Positions 24,781 to 35,132 of a stretch of 64,000 nt of DNA are shown in pieces (within the stretch, counting starts at the first letter, position 1; each line of letters starts with the position of its first letter). The translations under genes were made by a program, and so were the position numbers. Location of the stretch: contig JAAVVG010000005.1 in NCBI GenBank assembly GCA_012976225.1, positions 124,001 to 188,000 of the forward strand. The letters run 5' to 3'. The stretch comes from Golubevia sp. BC0850 (lineage: Eukaryota > Basidiomycota > Exobasidiomycetes > Golubeviales > Golubeviaceae). Under the pieces are notes generated by a model, which saw only the letters and a program-made list of their open reading frames with translations, had not been told where the DNA came from and did not search any database.

Positions 24781-26459
24781 ATGAATCGGGCATTTTCGGT
24801 GACTTGGCTTAAGTTGAGAACTTCCACCTTCACCTCCAGCTTTAACTTTTTCAATCCATCTTCTATCCGAGCTTCGATGACTCTTACTTCTCCTTCCACC
24901 TCAACTCCAACAACCGCTTTATCTCAAGCAAGATCTTTCAATTCGACAGCTTCCGATTCTTACAATAACAGCTCACCGCTGCCGGACTCGCCGATTCCAA
25001 TCTTAACTTCGGTGCAAGATGTGAGGGAATGGAGAAGTAAGGCTATGCTCCAGGGTGGATCAGTTGGATTTGTACCTACCATGGGTGCGTTGCACAAAGG
25101 CCATTTGGATCTTGGTGAGTAAACATAAGATCAGCCAGATGGACAGCTAGCAAGGTGTTAGTTGGTGAAAAGCTAAAGGCAAGAGACATGGAGTTGAACT
25201 CGCAGAGGCGCATAACTCTCGTCCCTGACAGAGTGAAGGCATACTCAGGTCCGATGCTTCATAGGGCTAGAGATAGGAGGACATGACATCAGGGAGGGAA
25301 GGAAGTACAGGCGGAACAAGGACCTCTTTCTATCAAGAATTCTAATCTCTTTCTATTCTCTTCCCCCTCTCCATCTGCCTTCTTCTTCTGTCTTTCTTGG
25401 AATTATTCAAGTTTCCAAATCTCTCTCGGAAAACGACCTCACAATAGTCTCAATCTTTGTGAACCCAGCTCAATTCTCCCCAAAAGAAGATCTGTCTTCT
25501 TATCCTCGAACTCTACCTACTGACGTAGAATCTTTAAGCCGTCTCTCAACCTCTGATTCTAGCTCCAAACCGTCTTCAGCTTCGAAAACAGCTTCAAGCG
25601 GGGATTCCGCTACGAGGAAAGTCTCAGTGATCTGGGCACCAAAAGTAACAGATATGTATCCTAACGGATTCACTCAAATAGTTTCAGATCAAGTGGGAGC
25701 TTTCGTAGAAATAGTTGGATTAGATAAGGAAATGGAAGGAAAGAGCAGGCCTGGATTCTTTAGGGGTGTAGCAACTGTCGTTACCAAACTGTTCCATGTC
25801 GTTCAGGTGAGTCCTGGCCTGGATTCTTCTTCTACTTTTTCTTTCGTGGAAAGAAGCTGACGTTCTCTCATGTTCTATTTGATCTGATCCAGCCAACCCT
25901 TGCTTATTTCGGTCAGAAAGATATTCAACAAGCTATTATTTTACGAAGATTGGTTTCAGATTTACTTTTCAGTCATCCTTCTTCTTCTTCTTCTGTCAGA
26001 GTTCTACCGACTACCAGAGATCCGGATGATCATTTAGCTCTCTCATCAAGAAACCTTTATCTGACTCAGAAAGCTAGGAACGAAGCCAATATACTCTACA
26101 ACGCTCTTGAGGTTTGTCGAAAAACTTGGAATCAAGGCTCCAAGAATGGAACTCAAGAACAGAATCGAGAATTCTTGAGTCAAGTTTTGAAGAAGGGAAG
26201 AGGATTTTTAGAAAGCGAAGGAAAGAGATTAAGCGAATTAGGAATCGGATTCGAAGCTGACTACATCTCACTCAATCATCCTACAAGTTTGAAAGATTAC
26301 GAAGAACTTTTGAAATCTCGAGAAGCTGGTCAAGAAGAAGTGGATTTAAGCAAAGGTGCGATTCTAAGTGGAGCAGTCTGGATTTGGGATAAACAGGTTG
26401 AGCCGATTAAGAAAGTCAGGTTGATCGACAATTTCTTGTTAGATTTTGAATTGGATTGA
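24781..26459 (+). CDS. PAN6: Pantothenate synthase (pantoate-beta-alanine ligase)
   Basis: This enzyme joins pantoate and beta-alanine with ATP to make pantothenate, the precursor of coenzyme A. Three exons. The first (24781-25114) has a Ser/Thr-rich N-terminus and then VGFVPTMGALHKGHLDL, with the HxGH-type nucleotide motif of the family. A 297-nt intron follows. The second exon opens VSKSLSENDLTIVSIFVNPA and QFSPKEDLSSYPRTLP, and ends near RPGFFRGVATVVTKLFHVV. The third has AYFGQKDIQQAIILRRLVSD, LPTTRDPDDHLALSSRN and the C-terminal dimer domain. A Ser-rich insert after PRTLPTDVE is absent from bacterial PanC. It ends FLLDFELD. All core motifs are present. Confidence 0.93.
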
Positions 26460-26693
26460 AAAAGGGGAAGAGAAGGAACCTAAAATGTTGGGAAATGATC
26501 CTATCATCTACAATTGATGAATCTCTATCTTTTGCTACTACAACATTGTACTTATACACAGATCACCCATGAAAAGAAAGGGAAACAGATTCACCAAAGA
26601 GACCTTCCACTTGGAGAGCCCATTATTTTTTGAACTCTCCATCCTCAACCGAGGAAGAGTCGTTTTGTAAACTACTTGAACCCTTCACCGGCT

Positions 26694-28974
26694 TCACCCA
26701 ACTGTTCTTTGAACCTCTTCTTCACTATAAGACCTAAGATGAGCAGCTTGGGGGATTTGCGATCTAAATCTTTTGAGCGCAATGTTGTCAGACGAGTCTG
26801 AAGAATCAAAATTCGAGTTCTCATCTCTATTCCTAGAAGCTCTATTTGGACTTGGAGGTCTGCTCGAATTCCTTTTGCTTTCAGCTAGGACTAGATTGCT
26901 GGCTCTGCTCAACCTTGCACTTCCATTTTCGAGATTAGCGACCGGAGTAGAAGTGATAGTTCGCTCTTCAAGTTTTCCAACCACACCGATGTCCCGAAGA
27001 AAGACGATGGCGATTAAGATGGAGGCCATAGAGAAACCAAAGCAAGTCCAACCGACAGCATGATACCCTGCTGTCAATGCCTTTTCGGAAGAGATGGAGA
27101 TTGAGTTCTTGGAAGCGTAAGATCTAGTGACCGAGGATGAGATGGAAGAGGTGATGGCTAGACCGAGTGAAGTTGCTGGAGGTCATGATAGAGGGTATGA
27201 AGTATGAGCAAGTGCAGAAGACAGAGCTTCGAGGAGATCCTTCATCAACTCACCCAACCTAGTGGTAGTGTTGAACAAAGAACCTGCTAAAGCAGAATTA
27301 TCCTTTCCGACGACAGAGCAGGCAAACAGCTGACACGCTTTTGAGTTCGAATGGGAAGAAAGCGACGGTTTCAAGGAGTCAGCAAGCCAGAAGAGCTCAA
27401 GAGGGAAGAGAGAGGCTTAGAGAGAGGCTATTTGCGACTCACCTGGGAAGCTCAAGTCAGTGAAAACGATCAGAATCATGACCCAAAGCATACCTTTAAC
27501 GTAGATTGTTTCTTCTCCGACGAATCCAAACAATGCACAGGCAACAGCACCACCTCCAGTCCCTATAACGATAATCCAGACGGCCGAAAGCCTGGCTACG
27601 AGGATACCAGCGAAAGAGTAGAGGATCAGACCAGACCCGATCATTGGAAGATAGGATAGAGAAGTCTTGATGGGCGAGAGGTGTTGCACTTCTTGATACA
27701 TCAGCGTTGAGAAGTAGGAGAGAGTGTTGAACGATAACCAAGCACAGAAGACGGCTGAGAAACGAGGAAAACGGAGAGATAGGTGAGAAAAACTTCTGGA
27801 TCAAGACAAGGTTGAAAAGAAGCACTACTCACTAGCAAGGACTGTTCCAAAACGTGGAGCTTTGAACAGTGAAGGTGGTAACAGAGGTCCTCTAGGTAAA
27901 TGATTTCCCACAGTTTCCCCGTTATCTCTTCTAAATGTCACTTTCTCCAAGTATGTCTGCCACCACCAGAACCCTCCGAGTAAAATTGTAGAGACAGGTA
28001 ATAGAGCGGGAATGTAAGGGGTTTTCCAACCTTGAGGAGCTGACTCTGCATCAGCTAATGCGAAAGTCAGTAGAATTAAACCAGAAGTTGAAAGGAAAGA
28101 CCCTAGCCAATCGAAAGAGGAAAGAGGCATTTTGGAAGAAGACGAGAGATTGGCGTTATTTGGTAGAGTGGTAGTACTTGCGTTGGCAGAAGGTGCGGCT
28201 GAATTGAGATTTGAGGTTAGATGAAGGGTTGATTCTAAAGAGGGTTGACCATATGGAGAGATGATTTCTCCGTCGAAAGGAAGACAGGCCCAAGCTAAGA
28301 CAGAAAATGCGAATGCCAAACCTGTCAAAATGAAAAATATATTGGGCCAACTCTCCGCAAGTAAACCTCCTAGTACGAGACCCAGAATGAAGCCAACCTG
28401 GAAAAAGTAAAAATCTCAAGAAACGTTCAGCTAAGGCAAGTATATAAGAAGATTTCAAAGTTGAGTTCGAGTTTAATGACTCACGGCCTCATTAACAGAC
28501 ACTCACAGGTTGACCAGCTCCCAGAGCACTAAAGCTATTGTTCTTGAATTTCCCATCGGGTAAAGAAGCACCGATAATGCCGACTCCAGCAGGTGTTAAC
28601 AGAGCTCCACCAAGACCCAAAAATGCACACATCAGAATGAAAAGGGTTGCGTCTGAAGTGAATGCAGTGATTAAACCTACCAGACCTGTAAAAGTAGTTC
28701 CAATTAAAAAGCAGCTTCTTCGACCGAAGCTATCAGCTAAACCTCCTCCAATCAATAAAAAGGCTCCATTGGTGAGGGCCAGCATTGAGAGTGGCCACTG
28801 CAACTGCTTCGTTTCCAGAGGTAGAGCACTTGCGATTGAAGGAAGAGCAACTGTAAGCGCTCCATTAATGTAAGACGAAATCACCGTGACACCAGCTACA
28901 GCACATACTGATCCGTAGGCTCTGAAAGTGGAGGATAGTTGAGGAGGCTGAAACCAATTGGAGATGGCCAGCAT
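26694..28974 (-). CDS. MFS transporter, drug:H+ antiporter (DHA2) type
   Basis: Integral membrane transporter of the major facilitator superfamily. The start at 28974 (MLAISNWFQPPQLSSTFRAY) is followed by the first helices (VSSYINGALTVALPSIA is approximate), then LGGGLADxxGRR-type loop seen as GGGLADSFGRRSCFLIGTTF. Later helices include LILLTFALADAES, SFFSAVFCAWLSFNTLSYF, LPMIGSGLILYSFAGILVAR and GFSMASILIAIVFLRDIG. The GxLxDxxGRR loop is the MFS signature after helix 2. The length and the long cytosolic insert (residues about 210-260, Ser/Asn-rich) suit the 14-helix DHA2 group, which exports toxic compounds or moves amino acids and siderophores. The substrate cannot be read from sequence. 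The tail is charged and Ser-rich. At least five introns are present. Confidence 0.87.
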
Positions 28975-29287
28975 TGCTGAGCGAACAGAAGAGAAAGGAT
29001 GAAATGAGGGTGAAGAAGAGAAGAAGAATAACGAGAAGAATTCGAGATTCGAGATGCCTCGAGATTGGCTGGCTGCAGCTCACAACCGTTACATCATTGC
29101 ATCTCAAGTCACAGTGAATCATCCAAAGATCAGGAAAAGTCAAATTCAAGTATCGAAGCATTCTATAGAAACAGCAACTCCCATCTACCGCCTTAAATCT
29201 GGTAGAGCTACCTATCAATCACCTCCTCATCCTCATCCTCCTCTTTCAATCACCTTAATCTCAGACCCCGTAGCTCTACTCATAGTA
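28975..29287. promoter_or_regulatory. Divergent promoter: MFS transporter / PPG1
   Basis: A 313-bp interval between two opposite starts. It must hold both promoters. I see no clear TATA box or repeated operator. Confidence 0.5.
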
Positions 29288-31106
29288 TGGCATTCGACTT
29301 AGATGCCTGCATTGCCACTCTTCTTAGGAAGCAGCTGCTGGGAGAAGCTCTGCTGAAGGAGATCTGTGAGAAGACGAAGGAACTTCTCATGAGGGAAAGT
29401 AACGTGGTTCACATTCAAGCTCCAGTGACGGTGGTGGGAGACATTCATGGGTGAGTAGAACGTCTTGGCGTTATGGTCGCACAGTCGATGGGCTTGGAGA
29501 TTGGAAGGAAAGGAGGATAGATGCAATGTGGCGGGGAACACTTTCTTCAACTTGCTATCCCCCAATCTCAAGCAAGGGGGCAGGAAGCGTCAGTTCCGCG
29601 AGGATCACGAAAAAAAAATCAAGCTTCAGATGCTGTCGATTGGTCAGAGCTGCAGCAGGAAAGAGAAAGTGAAGAGGCAGAGCTACAGAGAAGCTGAGTC
29701 GGCAAGTCAAGCTCTCAGTCCTACTTACCCTCTCTTTCTCATATCAGAGATGTCGATTCCTTGATTTTTGGATTTGAATCCTCCATGTCAGCCTCAATCC
29801 TTTCATCGGGCCTGATTGCGACCTTATCCAGGTCTCGATTCTCACCGAACTTCCTCCCCATTCTTCCCACCTCAGTCAATTCTATGATCTGATCGAGATC
29901 TTCAGGATAGGAGGATACTCGCCGCATACGAATTATCTGTTCCTGGGTGAGTGCTGTTCATCGAAATGGCTTGACGAAAAAAGCCTCTCTCTAACCTTCT
30001 CTTCCTTCCCGCAATCAGGAGATTATGTCGATCGAGGTCTCTTCTCTGTCGAAACCATTTCGCTTTTAACATGCCTCAAACTTCGATACCCAGACCGAGT
30101 TCAGCTGATTCGAGGCAACCACGAGAGTAGAGCTGTGACTCAGGTGAGCAACAGTTCCTAGAATCGTCTGTTCACTTTCCTTCCAAATCATTTCAATCCA
30201 GCTTTATCATCTGACCTCGTTTTTTCACTTATTCTCTTGGAATCTACCATTCCAGACGTATGGATTCTATTCTGAATGCACAAGGAAATACGGAAGCGCC
30301 AACGTTTGGAATTATTTCACAGACATGTTCGATTTCTTAACACTTTCAGTCGTGATCGATGATCGGATCTTTTGTGTTCATGGAGGTTTGAGTCCTTCGG
30401 TTCATTACATTGATCAGATCAAGATTATTGACAGATTCAGAGGTGAGTCCTTGAGCCTAGTTCGGAACCATCTTGTCCACCTGGAGGAATACTGATCCTT
30501 CTACACCCCCTCCCCAATATTCTTTCTCTCGACTCAGAAATTCCCCATGAAGGTCCCATGGCAGATTTGGTTTGGTCAGATCCGGATCCCGACAAAGAAG
30601 AATTTGCAATTTCACCTCGGTAGGTTTTCCATCTTGTCTCATTTGTACCATACCTCGAGTCTAACAACCGCCCTTTCTCCCTCTTTACTTACTATCGTTA
30701 CAGGGGAGCTGGATACACTTTCGGGGCCTCAGTAGTCAAGCATTTCCTAGCAAGGAATAACATGTCTCACATTCTAAGAGCTCATCAACTCTGCATGGAA
30801 GGCTTCTCAGTCCTCTACGATGACAGACTATCGACCGTGTGGTCTGCTCCGAATTACTGTTACCGGTGCGGAAATATGGCTTCAATTTTGGAGGTAGGCC
30901 CTGGTGGAACCAAGCATTTCAACACGTTTGAAGCGGCTCCTGAGAATGAAAGAGATGGACCGGCTCAGGCGAATCAGCAGAAAGTGAGTGTTGAAATAGA
31001 GTCTTGGGGATTCTCTAACGATTTTTGTTTGGCAAGGAGAACTGACCATCTTGTCCTTCTTCTCCTTTACTTTTAGCCGCATGATGCTGTGGATTACTTT
31101 TTATAG
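29288..31106 (+). CDS. PPG1: Ser/Thr protein phosphatase of the PP2A family, Ppg1 type
   Basis: Catalytic subunit of a PP2A-like phosphatase. In yeast, Ppg1 acts with the Far complex and affects glycogen storage. Seven exons join in phase. Exon 1 (from 29288) reads [20 protein letters not shown] and ends [10 protein letters not shown]; after a long intron of about 400 nt comes [13 protein letters not shown]. Then [85 protein letters not shown] and [16 protein letters not shown]. These carry the metal ligands (GDxHG, GDxVDRG, GNHE, two His). It ends PHDAVDYFL, where the terminal Asp-Tyr-Phe-Leu is the methylated PP2A-family tail. [20 protein letters not shown] matches Ppg1 better than PP4 or PP6. 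Confidence 0.93.
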
Positions 31107-31578
31107 ATTTCGACCCGACTTCCTCCCTCATCCTTTTCCGCTTTCTTTCTCTCCAACTTTCATTTCTCTTTTCTTCCTTCTTGTTCAGTCTCTACTTTAT
31201 CGCGACTTTCTTTTCTCCAAAAAAGCATCTATCAATGACGCCTGTATTCGTACAAATCAAACAGTCTCTCTCTCACAATTTCAATCTCAAAGCTTCACTA
31301 CCTTTTCTAGAAGTGCACGTTTACTTTTTGGAACTGTCATATACATACAATATGAATTCGACTCCTCCAAGAACCCTTTTCATTGGCTTTCTTTTCTGAG
31401 AGTTGAAGCTTCGAAAAGTGTGAATGGATGAATGGTTTAAGTTTTCACCTTCTCCCTCAACAATTTGACGACAAGCCTCGCAAGATTTTTATCACAACGT
31501 TTCATTGTCAAGAAAAACTTGCTCACCCAGCCTTGGCTTCGAAGATGAGGTCAAAACTCTCTATTAAACACATCACTG
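31107..31578. other. Convergent intergenic, T-rich
   Basis: This lies between the 3' ends of PPG1 (+) and the MoaC region (-). It is T/C-rich on the plus strand and without protein-like frames. Likely 3' untranslated sequence. Confidence 0.5.
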
Positions 31579-32822
31579 CTACAAAGGACTTTCTGTGTCA
31601 TCTTCCATCCTCTCCCAATCTCCACTCTTTCCCCCTTGCTTTCTGACAACTTTCACATCTTCAATCACCATTTCCTTCCCAGCGACTGCTTTGATCATAT
31701 CCCAAAGAGTAAGAGCAGCAACGTTGACTCCAGTCAGAGCTTCCATCTCAACTCCCGTCTGAGAAGTGGTAGTGGCTGTACAAGAGAGTTGAACGTGATA
31801 GTGAGGATAGAGATGAGATGGCTCTTGAAGTTCCACAGATACCTCGATGTGTGAGAGCGAGATTGGATGACACAGAGGAATTAGATCCGAGGTTCTTTTC
31901 GCTCCCATGATTCCTGCCAACTTCGCCGTTTGAAGAACGGGTCCTTTGAGGTTGACCTTCTTCTCCAGAAATCTCATTTCCTCTTTCAGATGTTGAGTCG
32001 AGTTGTTGCTCCCTTTCGTTTGACCTTCAGAGCTTTGAAGTAGAGAAAAGACCAGCGGAGTAAGCCTAACCTTCCCCACAGCGGTGGCGATTCTTCGACT
32101 TGCAGGCTTCGAAGACACGTCCACCATCCCAGCTTGTCCATTGGAGTCGACGTGAGTGAGGGCGACGTTGTTGATGGAAGGAATAGATGAGATTTCCGAG
32201 TTGGATTGAGGACTTGGAGGAAGGCTTCGAGATGGTGGCTGTGAAGGAGGCGAAGTTGAGAATCTCGGACTGGAGCTTGGCGGAAAAGAGTTCTGTTGTG
32301 GAAGAGATGAATTTGAGATTCCGTCTGCTATGGCATCGATAGAAGCCCAGGGAGAATCGTCGTCCGTCTCTCCTGTTGTCCCGCCTGACATGTAGGCGTT
32401 CCAGGAAGCTTGCAGATCAGCTCTATGCTCTGGATCCTGTTGCGACAGAGGACTACGAGTGGCGTCTCTCTCCAGAGCGGCGACATGAAGTCGAGCAGCT
32501 GCTTCCATTGCTTGATCCTCCATTGAAGTCAGAGATGAATTTGCCGTTCGAGCGGAAGAGTTGCTTGTCTGCTTCGTCTGCTCTCGTCGAAGGAGTCGTT
32601 CGTAAGCTTCGTCGGCAGCATCGTCTAGATCAGCCCATGGATTGAAGTCCTCCTCATCCTTTCTTATTGAAGTAGAAGAATGGAAGAATCGGCCTCTGAT
32701 GTGATTGAGAGTTAAAATTGGAGCAGACGAATTGAGGAGATGACGATTGGAGCGGAGAAGTCGACTCTTTCGCTGAAGTCTTGGAGTGTTCCTGTTGTTC
32801 ATCTTGGTAAATGCAGAGCCGC
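31579..32822 (-). CDS. Cyclic pyranopterin monophosphate synthase (MoaC part of MoaA/MoaC locus)
   Basis: This domain converts the MoaA product to cyclic pyranopterin monophosphate, the first pterin of molybdenum cofactor synthesis. If read as its own protein it starts at 32802 (MNNRNTPRLQRKSRLLRSN), a plausible mitochondrial presequence. The same exon is also in frame with the MoaA exon upstream (acceptor CCAG at 32823). The first 230 residues are low-complexity and acidic-polar. The MoaC domain follows: GQAGMVDVSSKPASRRIATA, RTSDLIPLCHPISLSHIEV, and GVEMEALTGVNVAALTLWDM, then KAVAGKEMVIEDVKVVRKQG. These match LTHVDxxGxxxMVDVxxKxxTxRxAxA, LIPLCHPL and EMEALTAVSVAxLTxYDM, including the catalytic Lys and Glu regions. 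No intron interrupts this exon. Confidence 0.92.
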
Positions 32823-32988
32823 CTGGAAAGAATGAAAAACGAGAAGGGGGAGAAGAAGTTAGAGACCTCTCTTCAAGACATCCACTTCTGCCAGTCCGTT
32901 CTCACCTTTGGACTGACCTGTTGAATCGGATTGAGAAGAGTTGACTCCTGTTGAGCTGATAGCAACGAGGCGGCGAGACTTGATCCGG

Positions 32989-34911
32989 CTACCCACCGAT
33001 AGTGATCATGGGCCTGCCTTCACGCGCGCTCTTAGCGAGAGCTTCGAGGTCAGCGTTTCCAGCGTGTTTGAAGTGCTTCCTTCCGACAGCAGCCTGAATG
33101 ACTTGGAGGAGATGAGAATCCGTTTCCGAGTTAGAGCGATCTTGAGACCTCATAACATCTCGTAGAGAGACTTCCGTGTTGCCGAATAGGCAAACCTAGA
33201 CAGACGGGAAGAGAAAGAGAAATACTGATCAGAATGTTAGATAGAGTGAAGAAGCAGGGCTGACAACTTACCTTTAAACTTCCATCGGCAGTAACTCTGA
33301 GTCGGTTACACGTTCCACAGAAGTGGTCAGTCATGCTGTGAGGTGCGAGATCGGAAAGAGGGTTGTCAGAAGAGGGAGGGTCCCTTTTGGGGGGGGGGAA
33401 GCTGAAGAGAATTTGTCCGCTCTTTTGGGAGTTTCGCGACATTTAAGACTCACCTAGTAATAAATCCAACAGTTCCTTTGTGACCTGGAACTCGCCAGTG
33501 CTTGCTTGTGTCGTTCGCATCATCTTCCATCTTTTCCAATTCACCAAACTCGCTTCGAATATGAGTGAGAAGAGATTCATAAGGAACTAGCTTAGCTGCA
33601 TTCCATTTGTTTCCATCGAAAGGCATATACTGATAGACCAAGATATAGGAGAACGAATTAGTAGACTATCGAAGAATTTTTGAATTTGAGAGGACTCAAG
33701 CTCTCTCTGCTTGAACCAAAAAATTTGAAACTTACTTCTATGAATCTGACAGTGACCGGCAATTCCTTAGTAAACCTGACAAAATCCAGGACATCCTCCT
33801 TATCATTCAAGCCTCGAATCACGACCACGTTGATCTTGACGTTCTCTACTCCTAGACTCAGAGCTTTGTCTATGCTCTCTCTGACTGCCTTGAATCCATT
33901 GCCAGGTCTCCGAGTCATGAATTCGAACTTGAAAGGATCCAAAGTATCCAAAGAGATGTTGAGATGAGTCAAACCATTTGAGACCAAAGAAGGAAGTTTT
34001 CTAGCCAGAGAGATTCCGTTCGAAGTGATTCCTATTTGCTTCAGTCCCAATGGAGATAGAGAATGTAGACCAGCTGTTGAAGATTTCAGCGAAAGATCAA
34101 AAGAGAGAAACTGGTGAGAGACCTGTACCTTATCGTTTCAGAAGGGAAAATGGAACTTCAGAAGAAAAGGCAGATCATAAGAACTCACCAACAACGTCAA
34201 GTAGATCTTTTCTCACTGTCGGCTCTCCTCCCGTCAACCTGATCTTGTTGACTCCTTGTTCGACAAAGATTCTGGCAACCCTCAGCACCTCTTCCGCGCT
34301 CAACAGATTGCTGTTCGGCGTGAGAGGAACTCCTTCCTCAGGCATGCAGTAGAGGCATCGAAGATTGCAACGCTCAGTCAAGGACATCCTGAGATAGCTA
34401 TGAGACCTTGAATATCGATCTGTGAGGACTGAAGAAGCTCCAGCAGTAATAGGAGGAGGAGAAGAGGAGTCCAGCTCAGAGATCCTAGCCTGCGAAGAGG
34501 AGAAGAAGCAGAAGGAAGATTTGATTAGGGTTAGCCCTCTGAGGATAAGAAGGACCCCCTCGTGCTCTGAATTCACCAGACTTTCTCAAGGAAGAGATCC
34601 CATTCAGCCACCCTGCAACTTCGAGGCGGGTTCTATTCTTTCTGGTTCCAGATGAGATGCTGCTGCCTTCTCTCCCTCCCCAATGCTCCCTTGATTCATC
34701 GGTGATCCTGATAAGGTTCCCAATCACCAAACCTGCTTCATTCACATGTTATGTTCCATCTGACTAAGTGCGCTGCTGCCCATTGAACTGACAACTGACT
34801 ACTCACCCTGGCAGAGGCTCTCTTGATAAGAGCGGAAGAAGGATTGGAAGAAAGCCTTGCTCCGATTGGAGCTGAAGCAGCTCTGAGAGATGCGAGGCTG
34901 TTATGGGCCAT
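32989..34911 (-). CDS. GTP 3',8-cyclase, radical SAM (MoaA part of MoaA/MoaC locus)
   Basis: This radical SAM enzyme rearranges GTP to 3',8-cyclo-7,8-dihydro-GTP. The start at 34911 gives [20 protein letters not shown], an Ala/Ser/Arg presequence for mitochondria. After an intron of about 320 nt comes [20 protein letters not shown] with the CxxxCxxC iron-sulfur motif, then [20 protein letters not shown]. Later exons hold [56 protein letters not shown] and [14 protein letters not shown]. The C-terminal cluster is built from [19 protein letters not shown] plus VCLFG. The frame ends GRPMITIGG and then TAG, the double-glycine end needed by MoaA/MOCS1A. A donor GTGGGT at 32996 overlaps this end (see findings), so a fusion to MoaC can also form. 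Confidence 0.92.
33389..33398. repeat. G10 tract in a MoaA intron
   Basis: Ten Gs on the plus strand, that is a C10 run on the sense strand of the MoaA transcript, inside an intron. Confidence 0.7.
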
Positions 34912-35132
34912 TTGATCCCCTTTCTAATAATCTAGAAGGAATGGACTTGACAAAGTTGGCTTCTGGTTGAGTGTTCGAGGGGAGAAGGAAGAAGATTTCT
35001 TATCTTTTCCTTCTTACTACAGCTGTGCAGTGTTCTCCACTCCTTCAACTCAGTTCTACAACCTCTTCAAGTATGGTCCATCGCATACTTTTACTTTGAA
35101 AGATTCCCTCCAGCTAAGAACGAATCCGATCG
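34912..35132. promoter_or_regulatory. Divergent promoter: MoaA locus / 989-residue gene
   Basis: A 221-bp interval between opposite starts. The plus-strand side is open in frames without ATG. No distinct motif is seen. Confidence 0.4.

Noticed and set aside
34485-34745. 86-codon frame within the MoaA region
   Set aside because: It lies in the long first intron of MoaA and has no conserved motif.
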